Source: Collinsella sp. (lineage in GTDB: Bacteria; Actinomycetota; Coriobacteriia; Coriobacteriales; Coriobacteriaceae). Taken from it: a DNA stretch of 58,462 nt. Made by a program: the position numbers and the translations under genes. Position 1 is the first letter of the stretch. Every line of letters starts with the position of its first letter. The notes under the pieces were generated by a model that saw nothing but the letters and a program-made list of their open reading frames with translations, was not told the DNA's origin and searched no databases. Where the stretch lies: positions 14,535-72,996 of the forward strand of contig DXZN01000003.1 in NCBI GenBank assembly GCA_019419645.1, given 5' to 3'. Below are positions 1 through 9,329 of the stretch, piece after piece.

Positions 1-1038
1 GTTGCCATCAACACCGATGCTCAGGCACTCGCGATCTCTGATGCCGATATCAAGGTGCACATCGGCACCGACCTTACCCGCGGCCTGGGCGCCGGCGCCA
101 ACCCCGAGGTTGGCCGCAAGGCTGCCGATGAGTCCCGCGATGACATTGCCGAGGCGCTCGCTGGCGCCGACATGGTGTTCATCACCTGCGGCGAGGGCGG
201 TGGCACCGGTACCGGCGCTGCTCCCATCGTTGCCGATATCGCGATGAACGAGGTCGGTGCGCTGACCGTCGCCGTCGTGACCAAGCCCTTCACCTTCGAG
301 GGCCGCAAGCGCAAGAAGAGCGCCGAGGAGGGCATCAAGACCCTCTCCGATTGCGTCGACACCATGATCGTCATCCCTAACGATAAGCTGCTCGACATCG
401 CCGAGAAGAAGACCACCATGCTCGAGGCCTTCGCGATTGCCGATGGCGTCCTTTCCCAGGGCACCCAGGGCATCACCGACCTCATCACCGTCCCCGGTAT
501 CATCAACCTGGACTTCGCCGATGTTAAGACCATCATGAAGCAGGCCGGTACCGCCATGATGGGTATCGGTACCTCTTCTGGGGACACCCGTGCCGTCGAT
601 GCTGCCCAGCAGGCCATCTCCAGCCCGCTGCTCGAGAGCTCCATCGACGGCGCCACGCGCGTGCTGCTCTCCATCGCCGGTTCCAAGGACCTGGGCATCC
701 AGGAGATCAGCGACGCCGCCGACGTTGTCGCCAACGCCGTCGACCCCGAGGCCAACATCATCTTCGGTACCGTTGTCGACGAGTCCCTGGGCGATCAGGT
801 GCGTATCACCGTCATCGCTACGGGCTTCTCCGACTCCAACGTCAACCGTCAGGACGAGCTCTTTGCTGCTCAGCAGTCTCAGAGCAAGGCTGCTGCCTCC
901 GCCGAGCCGCAGCGCACCGCTCCTGCCGCCAGCCCGGCTCAGGCCGCTCCGACCCGCAACGTCGGTGGTACCGAGCTGCCCAACTTTGGCAACGACCAGT
1001 TCGAGCTTCCTGACTTCCTGAAGCGCGGTAGCTTCTAG
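1..1038 (+). CDS. ftsZ: Cell division protein FtsZ (5' end outside window)
   Basis: Tubulin-like GTPase that forms the division ring. The frame is open from base 1, so the N-terminal nucleotide-binding strand is missing. The tubulin signature GGGTGTGAAP lies near base 200, and the NTDAQAL and RGLGAGANPEVG stretches precede it. A variable linker rich in Ala, Pro and Gln leads to a C-terminal conserved peptide, FELPDFLKRGSF, the docking site for SepF/FtsA-type anchors. sepF is about 6.4 kb downstream and no ftsA is visible, which fits SepF as the membrane tether. A strong hairpin plus T-run follows the stop. Confidence 0.97.
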   Translation, partial: VAINTDAQALAISDADIKVHIGTDLTRGLGAGANPEVGRKAADESRDDIAEALAGADMVFITCGEGGGTGTGAAPIVADIAMNEVGALTVAVVTKPFTFEGRKRKKSAEEGIKTLSDCVDTMIVIPNDKLLDIAEKKTTMLEAFAIADGVLSQGTQGITDLITVPGIINLDFADVKTIMKQAGTAMMGIGTSSGDTRAVDAAQQAISSPLLESSIDGATRVLLSIAGSKDLGIQEISDAADVVANAVDPEANIIFGTVVDESLGDQVRITVIATGFSDSNVNRQDELFAAQQSQSKAAASAEPQRTAPAASPAQAAPTRNVGGTELPNFGNDQFELPDFLKRGSF

Positions 1039-1060
1039 TTCGTTTTTCTCAACGACCTGT

Positions 1061-1094
1061 ACGGGGTGTGTCCATTTGGATGCACCCCGTTTTG
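1061..1094 (+). terminator. Rho-independent terminator of ftsZ
   Basis: A CGGGGTG stem (1062-1068) pairs with CACCCCG (1083-1089) across a 14-base loop and is followed by TTTTG. It sits 23 bases after the ftsZ stop. Confidence 0.75.
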
Positions 1095-1248
1095 TTTCTC
1101 GTTTGTAAACGAAAGCCTCCAATCTCCTTACGTTCCCTTTACGTTTGGTCCCTACCGCTGCGGGTATCCTTTTAAGGAAGTATGACAGCCGTATAAACGC
1201 GGACTGCGCGGCGACGCCGCGGTACTTGTGTTATTAGGAGGCTTTAGT

Positions 1249-2049
1249 ATGGCAGCACGTGCGGACAACGTTTCGCGTGTCGACCATGATGGAGTTACGT
1301 TGGTGGAGGGCGCGACATCCGATGTCCGCTTTGCCTTCACCGAGCGCACCGGTGGTGTTTCCGAAGATGCGTACTCCTCGCTCAACCTGGGCTCGCATGT
1401 AGGCGATGACCCCTTTGCAGTTCAAGAAAATCGTCGTCGAGCGCTCGAAGCTATGGGTGCCACTGAGTGCGAGCATAATCTGCTCGTGCCCAATCAGGTA
1501 CATGGTGACCATATCGTTACGGTGACTTCGAACGGCGCCGACGATCTTGAGGCTGTTCGCGAGCAGATTGCCGAGGGCTGCGATGCCATCGTCTGTACGG
1601 CCCATGACGTGCCCGTGCTGCTCTGCTTTGCCGACTGCGTTCCCGTGGTGCTGGTGGCCCCCGGCGGATTTGCCGTGGTGCACTCCGGTTGGAAGGGCAC
1701 GATTGCACGCATTTCCGCTAAGGCGTGCCAGGCGCTTTGCGATGCTGCCGGTTGCGATGCGAGCGGCGTTTCCGCCTATATCGGCCCCCATATCTTGGGT
1801 GACGAATATGAGGTATCCCAGGAACTCATGGATCGCTTTGCCGCCGAGTTCTCTTGCATCGATGCGGGCGCTTCTCGCATGCTCGATCTATCTGCCGCCA
1901 TTCGTGAGGCGTTGGTAGATATCGGTGTGGACGCGGATAATATCGTGGATACCCAGCTTTCGACTGTGCGTCAGAACGACCGCTTTTATTCCTACCGTAA
2001 CGAGGACGGCACCTGTGGGCGCCATGCTGCGATCGGCGTGATGCTATGA
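1249..2049 (+). CDS. pgeF: Peptidoglycan editing factor PgeF / YfiH-YlmD laccase-domain protein
   Basis: 266 aa, the usual length for the DUF152 (multicopper polyphenol oxidoreductase/laccase-like) family. Members are linked to peptidoglycan quality control and also show purine nucleoside phosphorylase activity. Metal-site motifs are visible: NQVHGD, LLCFADC and HSGWKG. The ATG at 1249 is chosen over an in-frame GTG at 1228 because AGGAGG (1236-1241) lies 7 bases upstream of it. The gene sits next to ftsZ, as in many Gram-positive genomes. Its TGA overlaps the pstS ATG (ATGA), so it is probably translationally coupled to the phosphate operon. Confidence 0.93.
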   Translation: MAARADNVSRVDHDGVTLVEGATSDVRFAFTERTGGVSEDAYSSLNLGSHVGDDPFAVQENRRRALEAMGATECEHNLLVPNQVHGDHIVTVTSNGADDLEAVREQIAEGCDAIVCTAHDVPVLLCFADCVPVVLVAPGGFAVVHSGWKGTIARISAKACQALCDAAGCDASGVSAYIGPHILGDEYEVSQELMDRFAAEFSCIDAGASRMLDLSAAIREALVDIGVDADNIVDTQLSTVRQNDRFYSYRNEDGTCGRHAAIGVML

Positions 2050-2882
2050 GAAAGATCGTATCGGTCCTGAGCGCCGCTGTGCTTACGCTTACGCTGTGCG
2101 CCTGTTCTTCGGGATCTTCTACCTCTTCCATTACCGTGGCCGGCTCCACGACCTGCCTTCCTATCGCCGAGATTGCGGCAGAGGGCTTTAAGGAGGAGAC
2201 CGGCATCGACGTGCTCGTTTCCGGTTTGGGCTCTTCCGCTGGCATCGAAGCCGTCAGCGCTGGCACGGCCGATATCGCCAGCTCCTCCCGTGGACTCAAT
2301 GCCGACGAACAGGATCTGGGCCTGACTCCCATCGTCATTGCCCACGACGGTATCGCGGTCATCGTGAACGACGATAACCCGGTCGATAACCTCTCGATCG
2401 AGCAGCTCCGCGATATCTATGCCGGCAAGATTACTAATTGGAAAGAGGTCGGTGGCGAGGACCTGAAGATTCAGGTCATCAACCGAGACGAGGCGTCTGG
2501 CACGCGTGAAGCATTCCGCACCATCGTGATGGACGGCACCCCGTTCGATCGCCGCTCCGCCGTTCTTTCGGGCACGGGCCAGGTGCGCGACGTGGTATCT
2601 CGTTCGCGCGGTGCCATTGGCTACATTTCGCTGGGCTTCGTCGATAGCCTCAACGCCAAGACCTCGGTCAAGGCCGTCTCGGTCAATCATGTTGAGGCGT
2701 CCGAGAAGACGGTCGCGAGCGGCGGCTATCCCATCTCACGCGACCTTTACTTCTTTGTGAAGGGTGCGCCTTCGCAGCAGGCGCAGGATTACATCGACTA
2801 CGTGACGTCCGAAAAGATGGACAAGCAGATTCGCGAGGCGGGCTTTATCCCCGTCACCAACGACGAGAAGGGGAGTGAGTAG
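2046..2882 (+). CDS. pstS: Phosphate ABC transporter, substrate-binding lipoprotein
   Basis: 278 aa. An N-terminal signal peptide ends in a lipobox (LTLCAC, predicted lipidated Cys about residue 19), so it should be a membrane-anchored extracellular binding protein. PstS motifs are visible: AGSTTCLPIAE near the N-terminus, SRGLNADE, and NRDEASGTREAF, which binds the phosphate oxyanion. It begins inside the stop codon of pgeF, leaving no room for its own promoter or Pho box directly upstream. pstC follows one base later. It feeds phosphate to PstCAB. Confidence 0.96.
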   Translation: MRKIVSVLSAAVLTLTLCACSSGSSTSSITVAGSTTCLPIAEIAAEGFKEETGIDVLVSGLGSSAGIEAVSAGTADIASSSRGLNADEQDLGLTPIVIAHDGIAVIVNDDNPVDNLSIEQLRDIYAGKITNWKEVGGEDLKIQVINRDEASGTREAFRTIVMDGTPFDRRSAVLSGTGQVRDVVSRSRGAIGYISLGFVDSLNAKTSVKAVSVNHVEASEKTVASGGYPISRDLYFFVKGAPSQQAQDYIDYVTSEKMDKQIREAGFIPVTNDEKGSE

Positions 2883-2883
2883 C

Positions 2884-3810
2884 ATGGAAGCACAGGAAAA
2901 CTCCCAGACTGAGCGGAATGTTCAGACGCCCAAGAAGCGCGAGTTGGCGCTCGTATCGCGCAGTACCTATATCAAGGAGAAGGCGCTGCAGTGGATCTTC
3001 TTTGCCTGCGCGTTCTTGGCGGTCGTTACCGTCATCCTGATTTTTGTCTTTACCACGTACTCGGCGCTGCCCGTCTTTACCGACATCGGTCTGGCGGACT
3101 TCTTTAGCTTTACGTGGGCGCCCTCTGAGGGTCACTACGGCATCGTGTCGCTGCTTGCCGGCTCGGGTCTGGTGACCGTCGGTGCGCTCGCCATGGGTGT
3201 GCCCCTAGGCGTGGGCACGGCCGTGTATCTGGTCGAGATCGCCAGCAAGCGCGTGCGCAAGCTCATCAGCCCTGCCGTTGACCTGTTGGCCGGCATCCCT
3301 TCTATCATCTATGGCTTCTTTGGCATGATCATCATCCGCCCGTTTATCGCACAACTGACCGGCGGTCTTGGTTTTGGCGCGCTGACGGCGTGGTTCGTGC
3401 TCGCCATCATGATCGTCCCTACCATCACCACGCTCACCATCGATGCCCTCAATTCCATTCCCATGGGTATTCGCGAGGCATCGTATGCCATGGGTGCTAC
3501 TAAGTGGCAGACCATCTATAAGGTCGTGCTACCTGCCGCCAAGCTGGGTATCGTGGATGCCATCGTGCTGGGTATGGGCCGTGCCATCGGCGAGACCATG
3601 GCCGTGCTCATGGTCGTGGGTAACGCCCCGGTTATTCCCGACAGCATTGCGAGCCCCATCTCGACGCTCACGAGCCAGATTGCGCTCGACATGAGCTATT
3701 CCTCGGGTCTGCATCGCTCTGCGCTGTTCGGCATGGGCGTGGTCCTGTTTATCATTTCCGCCACGCTGGTGGGCATCGTCCGTCTGATTTCCAAGAAGAA
3801 GAGGGGGTAG
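2884..3810 (+). CDS. pstC: Phosphate ABC transporter permease PstC
   Basis: 308 aa, six predicted membrane segments, with a cytoplasmic EAA-type loop (GATKWQTIYKVVLPAAKLGI) that contacts the ATPase. ATG at 2884 is preferred to an in-frame GTG at 2875, which would overlap the GGGG-type ribosome site at about 2870-2874. It forms the channel with PstA. Three bases separate it from pstA. Confidence 0.96.
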   Translation: MEAQENSQTERNVQTPKKRELALVSRSTYIKEKALQWIFFACAFLAVVTVILIFVFTTYSALPVFTDIGLADFFSFTWAPSEGHYGIVSLLAGSGLVTVGALAMGVPLGVGTAVYLVEIASKRVRKLISPAVDLLAGIPSIIYGFFGMIIIRPFIAQLTGGLGFGALTAWFVLAIMIVPTITTLTIDALNSIPMGIREASYAMGATKWQTIYKVVLPAAKLGIVDAIVLGMGRAIGETMAVLMVVGNAPVIPDSIASPISTLTSQIALDMSYSSGLHRSALFGMGVVLFIISATLVGIVRLISKKKRG

Positions 3811-3813
3811 GCT

Positions 3814-4719
3814 ATGTCCGATTCCGTTGACACGACGGTCGATACGACCTCGTCGCGCGAGCGCATCAAGCGTGCCCTTTCCCACGGCAAGAAGGGCCGC
3901 ATCAACAAGGACCTGTCCAACAAGATCATGCTTGGCGTGTTCCGTGCCGCGGCATACATCACCACGCTGGTGCTGGTCGCTATCATCGCCTACGTGGTCA
4001 TCAACGGCCTGCCACACATCTCGCTCGACTTTATCTTCGGTTGGCCCCAGGGCGTCAACGCCGAGGGCGGAATTTGGCCCACGATCGTCTCGACCGTCTA
4101 TGTGACGGCGCTCGCCATGCTTATCTGCACGCCGATTGCTGTGCTGGCAGCCGTCTATCTGGCCGAGTACGCCAAGCAGGGCAAGGTCGTCGAGCTCATT
4201 CGCTACGCTGCTGACGCTTTGGCCTCGGTGCCCTCCATCGTTATGGGCCTGTTTGGCTACGCCTTGTTTGTCGAGGCCATGGGCCTGGGCCTTTCGATGG
4301 TCTCGGCCGCTCTGGCGCTCGCGCTCTTGATGCTTCCCATCGTCATGCGCACCACCGAAGAGGCCATTCGCGCCGTCCCGCGCTATATCCGTTGGGGCGC
4401 GTACGGCCTGGGCGCCACCAAGTGGCAGGTTGTCTCCAAGATTGTGCTTCCTTCTGCCTTTGGCCGTATTGCCACGGGCATCGTTCTCGCCATCGGCCGC
4501 GCCATTGGCGAGACCGCGGTGGTGCTCTACACCATGGGCCAAGCCATCAATCTACCTATTTCGCCGCTCGATTCCGGCCGCCCCATGACGGTTCACCTGT
4601 ACCTGCTTGCCAACGACGGCATCAACATGAACGCAGCCTACGGCACCGCGCTCTTGCTGATGGTGATCATTCTGGCCTTCAACCTGTTTGCGCGCTTCCT
4701 GTCGCGCAAGCGTCGCTAG
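3814..4719 (+). CDS. pstA: Phosphate ABC transporter permease PstA
   Basis: 301 aa. A hydrophilic N-terminus of about 45 residues is followed by six membrane segments and the EAA loop (GLGATKWQVVSKIVLPSA). It partners PstC. Twelve bases with an AAGGAG site separate it from pstB, consistent with one operon. Confidence 0.96.
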   Translation: MSDSVDTTVDTTSSRERIKRALSHGKKGRINKDLSNKIMLGVFRAAAYITTLVLVAIIAYVVINGLPHISLDFIFGWPQGVNAEGGIWPTIVSTVYVTALAMLICTPIAVLAAVYLAEYAKQGKVVELIRYAADALASVPSIVMGLFGYALFVEAMGLGLSMVSAALALALLMLPIVMRTTEEAIRAVPRYIRWGAYGLGATKWQVVSKIVLPSAFGRIATGIVLAIGRAIGETAVVLYTMGQAINLPISPLDSGRPMTVHLYLLANDGINMNAAYGTALLLMVIILAFNLFARFLSRKRR

Positions 4720-4731
4720 TTAAGGAGTCCC

Positions 4732-5535
<804 letters not shown>

Positions 5536-5627
5536 TCGGTGCGACTAGTCCCAAGCCGATCGGACCTGGTCCGGTGCGTATTCACTGTGCGGGCGGCATG
5601 ACCGCACCCAACTGATTGGAGTGAACC

Positions 5628-6485
5628 ATGCGCAAACTGTTTTCCCGTCAGCTCGTCGAGGCCCGTCACGAGATACTGAGCATCTACGAGGCCGTCGATC
5701 TGGCCCTCCACGATGCCGTGAAGGCCTATGTGACCGACGACCGCAAGCTCGCCACCAAGACCAAGAAACGTACGCTTTCGATTGACGCGCGCTGCGCCAA
5801 CCTGGAGGCCGTCTGCTACAACCTGATCGCCACGCAGTCACCGGTCGCCTCCGACTTCCGCCTGCTTCAGACGATCATCTACGTCGACTTTAACCTGCAG
5901 CGCATGACCGATAAAGTACGTCAGATCTGCCGTGCCACGCGTCATATGATCAAGGCCGACATCTCGCTGCCCAAGGAGCTTGTCGGCACGGTCGAGGCCG
6001 AGGCTGAGGCCGTCTACCAGGTGCTGGGCTCTTCGCTTTCTGCGCTCGTCACCAATGACATGTCCATCATCTGCAACCTGGCCGTCGAGGACGAGCCAGT
6101 GCACGCCGCCTACGAGAAGTTCTTCCGCACCTTTAACCGTATGGATACGGGCGACTTTATGGACGACGACAGCAACTATGACGACCTGCGCCGCGCCATC
6201 ATGGTTTCGCGCTACCTCGATCGCATCGCTTCGATTTCCATCGATGCCGCCTGCCGTCTGACCTTCCTTTTGACCGGCCAGCGCATGAATGCCGGCGATA
6301 TCGCCCGTGTGGACGAGGATGAGCTCGAGAGCATGCGCGTGCCTTCGGGCGAGGGCGTCATCATGAGGCCCGCCGTCGACGCTCGCTACGTTGCCAAGGT
6401 GCCCGTTAACGAGGTCAGCGAGGGTCTTCGCTACCTGCTCGATCATCTTGAGGACGAGGACGATGGCGAGGACGACGAGGAGTAA
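5628..6485 (+). CDS. phoU: Phosphate-system regulator PhoU
   Basis: 285 aa. It carries a duplicated three-helix PhoU domain, with the RxxDxxxD/E-type metal-binding stretches in helices such as FNLQRMTDKVRQI and SRYLDRIASI. It is about 50 residues longer than E. coli PhoU because of a C-terminal tail ending in a run of Asp/Glu (from about residue 270). It normally couples PstSCAB transport state to phosphate signalling. No PhoR/PhoB pair lies in the window. Confidence 0.93.
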   Translation: MRKLFSRQLVEARHEILSIYEAVDLALHDAVKAYVTDDRKLATKTKKRTLSIDARCANLEAVCYNLIATQSPVASDFRLLQTIIYVDFNLQRMTDKVRQICRATRHMIKADISLPKELVGTVEAEAEAVYQVLGSSLSALVTNDMSIICNLAVEDEPVHAAYEKFFRTFNRMDTGDFMDDDSNYDDLRRAIMVSRYLDRIASISIDAACRLTFLLTGQRMNAGDIARVDEDELESMRVPSGEGVIMRPAVDARYVAKVPVNEVSEGLRYLLDHLEDEDDGEDDEE

Positions 6486-6522
6486 GTAATCCCGTTCGTC
6501 GAAAGATTGTAAATACCTAAGT

Positions 6523-6560
6523 GAGCGCGGCCTTGCACATGCGGGGCCGCGCTCTTGCGT
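6523..6560 (+). terminator. Hairpin terminator after phoU
   Basis: A perfect 10-bp stem GAGCGCGGCC (6523-6532) / GGCCGCGCTC (6545-6554) is followed by a weak TTGCGTT run. It separates pst-phoU from yggS. Confidence 0.6.
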
Positions 6561-6604
6561 TAGCATGGGACTAATTGTTTGGCTGTCAGCGGAGGCGATT
6601 AGCA

Positions 6605-7342
6605 ATGGATAACTATTTGGACTTGATGCGCGCTCGCCGCGAGCAGATTCTGGAACGTTTTTATGCGGCGCTCGATCGCGCGGGCCGCCCCCACGACGCC
6701 GCGCGCCTCATTGCCGTGTCCAAGACCGTTGGTGTCGATGAGACCGTTGCCGCCATCCAGGCGGGGTATCGCCATTTTGCCGAGAACCGCCCGCAGGAGC
6801 TGGTTCGCAAGCTCACGGGTCTGGCGGAGCATCCGGAGCTGCCCGAGGTGCGCTTCGATATGATCGGCAACCTGCAGACCAATAAGATCAATGCGGTGCT
6901 GGGCTCAGCCGAGCTGATTCACTCGGTGGGTTCGCTGCATCTGGCGCAGGCGATCTCGAGCCGTGCTGTCCGCAAGATTGAGGCAGGCGAGCTCGCCGGC
7001 CCCCAGCGTGTGCTCATCGAGGTCAATGTGAGTGGTGAGGAGTCGAAGGGAGGCTTTTCGCCCGATGAGATTCGCGCCGCCGCGGGTGAGCTTGCGGAAC
7101 TTGAGGGAATTTGCGTACAGGGGCTTATGACTATGGCGCCCCGGGGGAATAAGGATTTGGCACGCCGCACCTTTGCGGGGCTTCGTGAGCTGAGGGATGA
7201 GCTGGAGGCGGCGCATCCCGATTTGAACCTGCCTGAGCTTTCCTGCGGCATGAGCGAGGACTTTGAGCCTGCCCTTGAGGAGGGCTCTACGCTCGTTCGC
7301 CTGGGCAGGGTAGTATTTAGCCCGGAGTTTGCAGTAAAATAA
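6605..7342 (+). CDS. yggS: PLP homeostasis protein YggS (PROSC family)
   Basis: 245 aa. Alanine-racemase-like TIM barrel that binds pyridoxal phosphate, with the PLP lysine in LIAVSKTVG. FAENRPQE and FDMIGNLQTNK are family hallmarks, and the C-terminal SCGMSEDFEPAL loop is intact. ATG at 6605 is chosen because GGAGG (6591-6595) is 9 bases upstream; an in-frame TTG at 6575 lacks one. yggS normally sits between pgeF and sepF, so its position here supports the view that pst-phoU was inserted into this block. Confidence 0.95.
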   Translation: MDNYLDLMRARREQILERFYAALDRAGRPHDAARLIAVSKTVGVDETVAAIQAGYRHFAENRPQELVRKLTGLAEHPELPEVRFDMIGNLQTNKINAVLGSAELIHSVGSLHLAQAISSRAVRKIEAGELAGPQRVLIEVNVSGEESKGGFSPDEIRAAAGELAELEGICVQGLMTMAPRGNKDLARRTFAGLRELRDELEAAHPDLNLPELSCGMSEDFEPALEEGSTLVRLGRVVFSPEFAVK

Positions 7343-7402
7343 GGCTCTGAAGTGCGCACTGATTATCGGGGCGCCTGCACTAAACCGCGAGAGGACACAA
7401 CC

Positions 7403-8125
7403 ATGGGCTTCCTTGACGAGATTAAAAATAAGATGCACCTGGGCGGCCAGCAGGGTTACGACCAGGGTTATGGCCAGGACGACGACTACGGCTACGATGA
7501 CGGCTATGACGATAGTTATCAGGGCAACGGCTACAGCGGTGCTTCGGGCGAGGGCTTCTACACCCAAGACGAGCCGAGCAACGGCCTGCTTGGTCAGACG
7601 CGCCGCGGTGAAGCTGAGTCGGTTGCCGTGTATACGCGCTCCGGTCAGCTGGTCGGCGATGACTCCCGCCATGCCACGACGTATAACCCGCCTTCGCGCT
7701 CGCAGGACAGTGTTGCGAGCGGTTATCGTCCTGGTGCCTATGACACGCCGTCGAGCTACGCCGAGAACACCCGCGCCCGTGCCGCCGCTGCACCCGCGCC
7801 TGCACCGAGCGATGCCTCGGCCTATGCGAGCAATATCATCAACGCCACGCCGCAGCTGCCGGCCTATGTCCTGCGCCCCGAGAGCTATGACGACGTGGAG
7901 ACCGTGGTGCGCCGCGTTCGCACCAAGCAGCCTGTCGCACTGATTTTTGTGGGCGTACGCACCGAAGTTGCCAAGCGCGTCTTGGACTTCTCTTACGGCT
8001 TTGCCTGCGGTCTGGGCGCCACGGTCAAGGAGGTAGGCGACCGCGTGTTCATGGTGCTGCCCGCCGGTTGCGAGGTCAAAGATTCCGATCTCAAGAAGCT
8101 TCGTGCCGACGGCTACCTTAAGTAA
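7403..8125 (+). CDS. sepF: Cell division protein SepF
   Basis: 240 aa, long for SepF. The N-terminus MGFLDEIKNKMHL looks like the amphipathic membrane-binding helix. It is followed by about 130 residues of low-complexity Gly/Tyr/Asp/Gln then Ala/Pro-rich linker, and a C-terminal SepF core from about residue 155 (LRPESYDDVETVVRRV, through DFSYGFACGLGATVKEVGDRVFMVLPAG). SepF polymerises on the membrane and holds FtsZ through its C-terminal peptide. ATG at 7403 gives the amphipathic helix at the extreme N-terminus. Confidence 0.93.
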   Translation: MGFLDEIKNKMHLGGQQGYDQGYGQDDDYGYDDGYDDSYQGNGYSGASGEGFYTQDEPSNGLLGQTRRGEAESVAVYTRSGQLVGDDSRHATTYNPPSRSQDSVASGYRPGAYDTPSSYAENTRARAAAAPAPAPSDASAYASNIINATPQLPAYVLRPESYDDVETVVRRVRTKQPVALIFVGVRTEVAKRVLDFSYGFACGLGATVKEVGDRVFMVLPAGCEVKDSDLKKLRADGYLK

Positions 8126-8146
8126 AGACAAGACGAGGAGATTCCC

Positions 8147-8428
8147 ATCAACATCTACACTATCGTCCAGCTGGTCAACACGCTGTTCAACTTCTATTCC
8201 ACGCTCATTGTCGTCTACTGCTTTATGACGTGGATTCCCATGAAGCAGGGCGGTTTGCTTCAGGATATTGCTGCGGTGCTCGATAGCGTGTGCGGTCCGT
8301 GGCTCGGCCTGTTCCGTCGTTTCATCCCGCCGATGGGCGGTGTCGATTTTTCGCCGGTCGTTGCGATTATTGCGTTGCAGTTGGTGCAGAGGCTGGTTCT
8401 GCAGCTTCTTATAGGTATACTCGTATAG
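8147..8428 (+). CDS. yggT: YggT family membrane protein with probable ATC start
   Basis: 93 aa if started at ATC 8147. Two membrane segments surround a short loop; the C-terminal half DFSPVVAIIALQLVQRL is typical of YggT, a small protein of the division/osmotic block. The first ATG in frame is at 8225, inside the first membrane segment, and would delete the conserved N-terminal IVQLVNTLFNFYSTLIVVY helix. The frame is open back to the sepF stop and has no ATG, GTG or TTG before that helix. GAGGAG (8135-8140) lies 6 bases before ATC (8147-8149), so a non-canonical start is the best reading. It sits between sepF and divIVA, the expected position. Confidence 0.8.
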   Translation: MNIYTIVQLVNTLFNFYSTLIVVYCFMTWIPMKQGGLLQDIAAVLDSVCGPWLGLFRRFIPPMGGVDFSPVVAIIALQLVQRLVLQLLIGILV

Positions 8429-8488
8429 AACTGACTTAGTAACTTACGTCGGGCGTGTACGCCGAGGCGATGAAAAAGGAGACTTGTT

Positions 8489-9163
8489 ATGGCTATTACC
8501 CCTGCAGACATCCAGGCTCAGACTTTCTCTGAGGCCAAGCGTGGCTACGATCCTGCCGAGGTCGACGTCTTCTTGGAGACGCTGTCCTCCGAGGTTGACG
8601 CTATGCTCGCTAAGATTGTCGACCTTAAGGGTCGTCTGACTGCTACCGAGCAGCAGCTTGCCGACGCACAGGCTCAGCTTGCCCAGGCTCAGGATGCCAC
8701 CGCCCAGGCCGTTCCTGCCGCCCCCGTGGCTGCTCCCGCCCCTGACTTCTCCGCTCAGGAGCGCCAGATTTCCGCTGCCCTGATCGCTGCCCAGCAGACC
8801 GCTGAGACCATCGTCAACGATGCCAACGAGAACGCTGAGCGTATCCGCAACGAGGCTGACGCCAAGGCCCGCGAGGTTATCCGCCAGGCTCTGACCGAGA
8901 AGCAGGCCGAGCTCGAGGAAATCGACCGTCTGAAGGCTTCCCGCGAGGAGTTCAAGGCCGAGTACCTCAAGCTCATCCAGCACTTTATGGATGATGCCCA
9001 GAACTCCTTCCCGGCCGACCTCATGGCCTCCACGCCGGTCGGTTCTGCCGCTTCTCCTGCGGTGACTGTTCCCGCCGAGCCGCTGCCCGTCGCTGACCCG
9101 GTTGTCCCCGTGGCCGATCCCTTCGCCCCGATCGACAACTTTGCCGCCGACGACCTGGACTAA
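8489..9163 (+). CDS. divIVA: DivIVA / Wag31-type polar growth and division protein
   Basis: 224 aa. The N-terminal lipid-binding domain matches the family (ITPADIQAQTFSEAKRGYDPAEVDVFLE). It is followed by a coiled coil, an Ala/Pro linker at about residues 72-90, a second coiled coil (about 90-165) and a disordered Pro/Val-rich tail. DivIVA marks curved membrane at poles and septa. A GGAGA site precedes the ATG. It is the last gene of the division block, with a strong terminator after it. Confidence 0.94.
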   Translation: MAITPADIQAQTFSEAKRGYDPAEVDVFLETLSSEVDAMLAKIVDLKGRLTATEQQLADAQAQLAQAQDATAQAVPAAPVAAPAPDFSAQERQISAALIAAQQTAETIVNDANENAERIRNEADAKAREVIRQALTEKQAELEEIDRLKASREEFKAEYLKLIQHFMDDAQNSFPADLMASTPVGSAASPAVTVPAEPLPVADPVVPVADPFAPIDNFAADDLD

Positions 9164-9189
9164 CATTCGTCCTGCAATTTAGTGCCTAG

Positions 9190-9220
9190 AAAGGACCCGC
9201 ACCTTGCGGGTCCTTTTTTA
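9190..9220 (+). terminator. Rho-independent terminator of divIVA
   Basis: An 11-bp perfect stem AAAGGACCCGC (9190-9200) / GCGGGTCCTTT (9206-9216) with a 5-base loop and a T-run. Confidence 0.9.
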
Positions 9221-9244
9221 TGACTGTGCAGGGGCGCGCAACAT

Positions 9245-9282
9245 AAAAAACCGAGCCCTGCACATAATGGCGCAGAACTCGG
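9245..9282 (-). terminator. Terminator of the minus-strand nitroreductase
   Basis: Read on the minus strand, CCGAG..CTGC pairs with GCAG..CTCGG and is followed by TTTTTT. It faces the divIVA terminator across 25 bases. Confidence 0.7.
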
Positions 9283-9329
9283 CAAATGGGTGAGCGGTAA
9301 AAGGTAGGTTTTAGGGCATGTGCCAAAAA

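Noticed and set aside
1990..2046. Pho box / separate promoter directly before pstS
   Set aside because: pstS starts inside the pgeF stop, and no paired PhoP/PhoB-type repeats are visible in the pgeF 3' end.
3529..4542. Long antisense open frame (337 codons) opposite pstC-pstA
   Set aside because: It is rich in His/Asp/Arg with no family pattern, as expected from the reverse strand of GC-rich codons; the plus-strand permeases explain the region.
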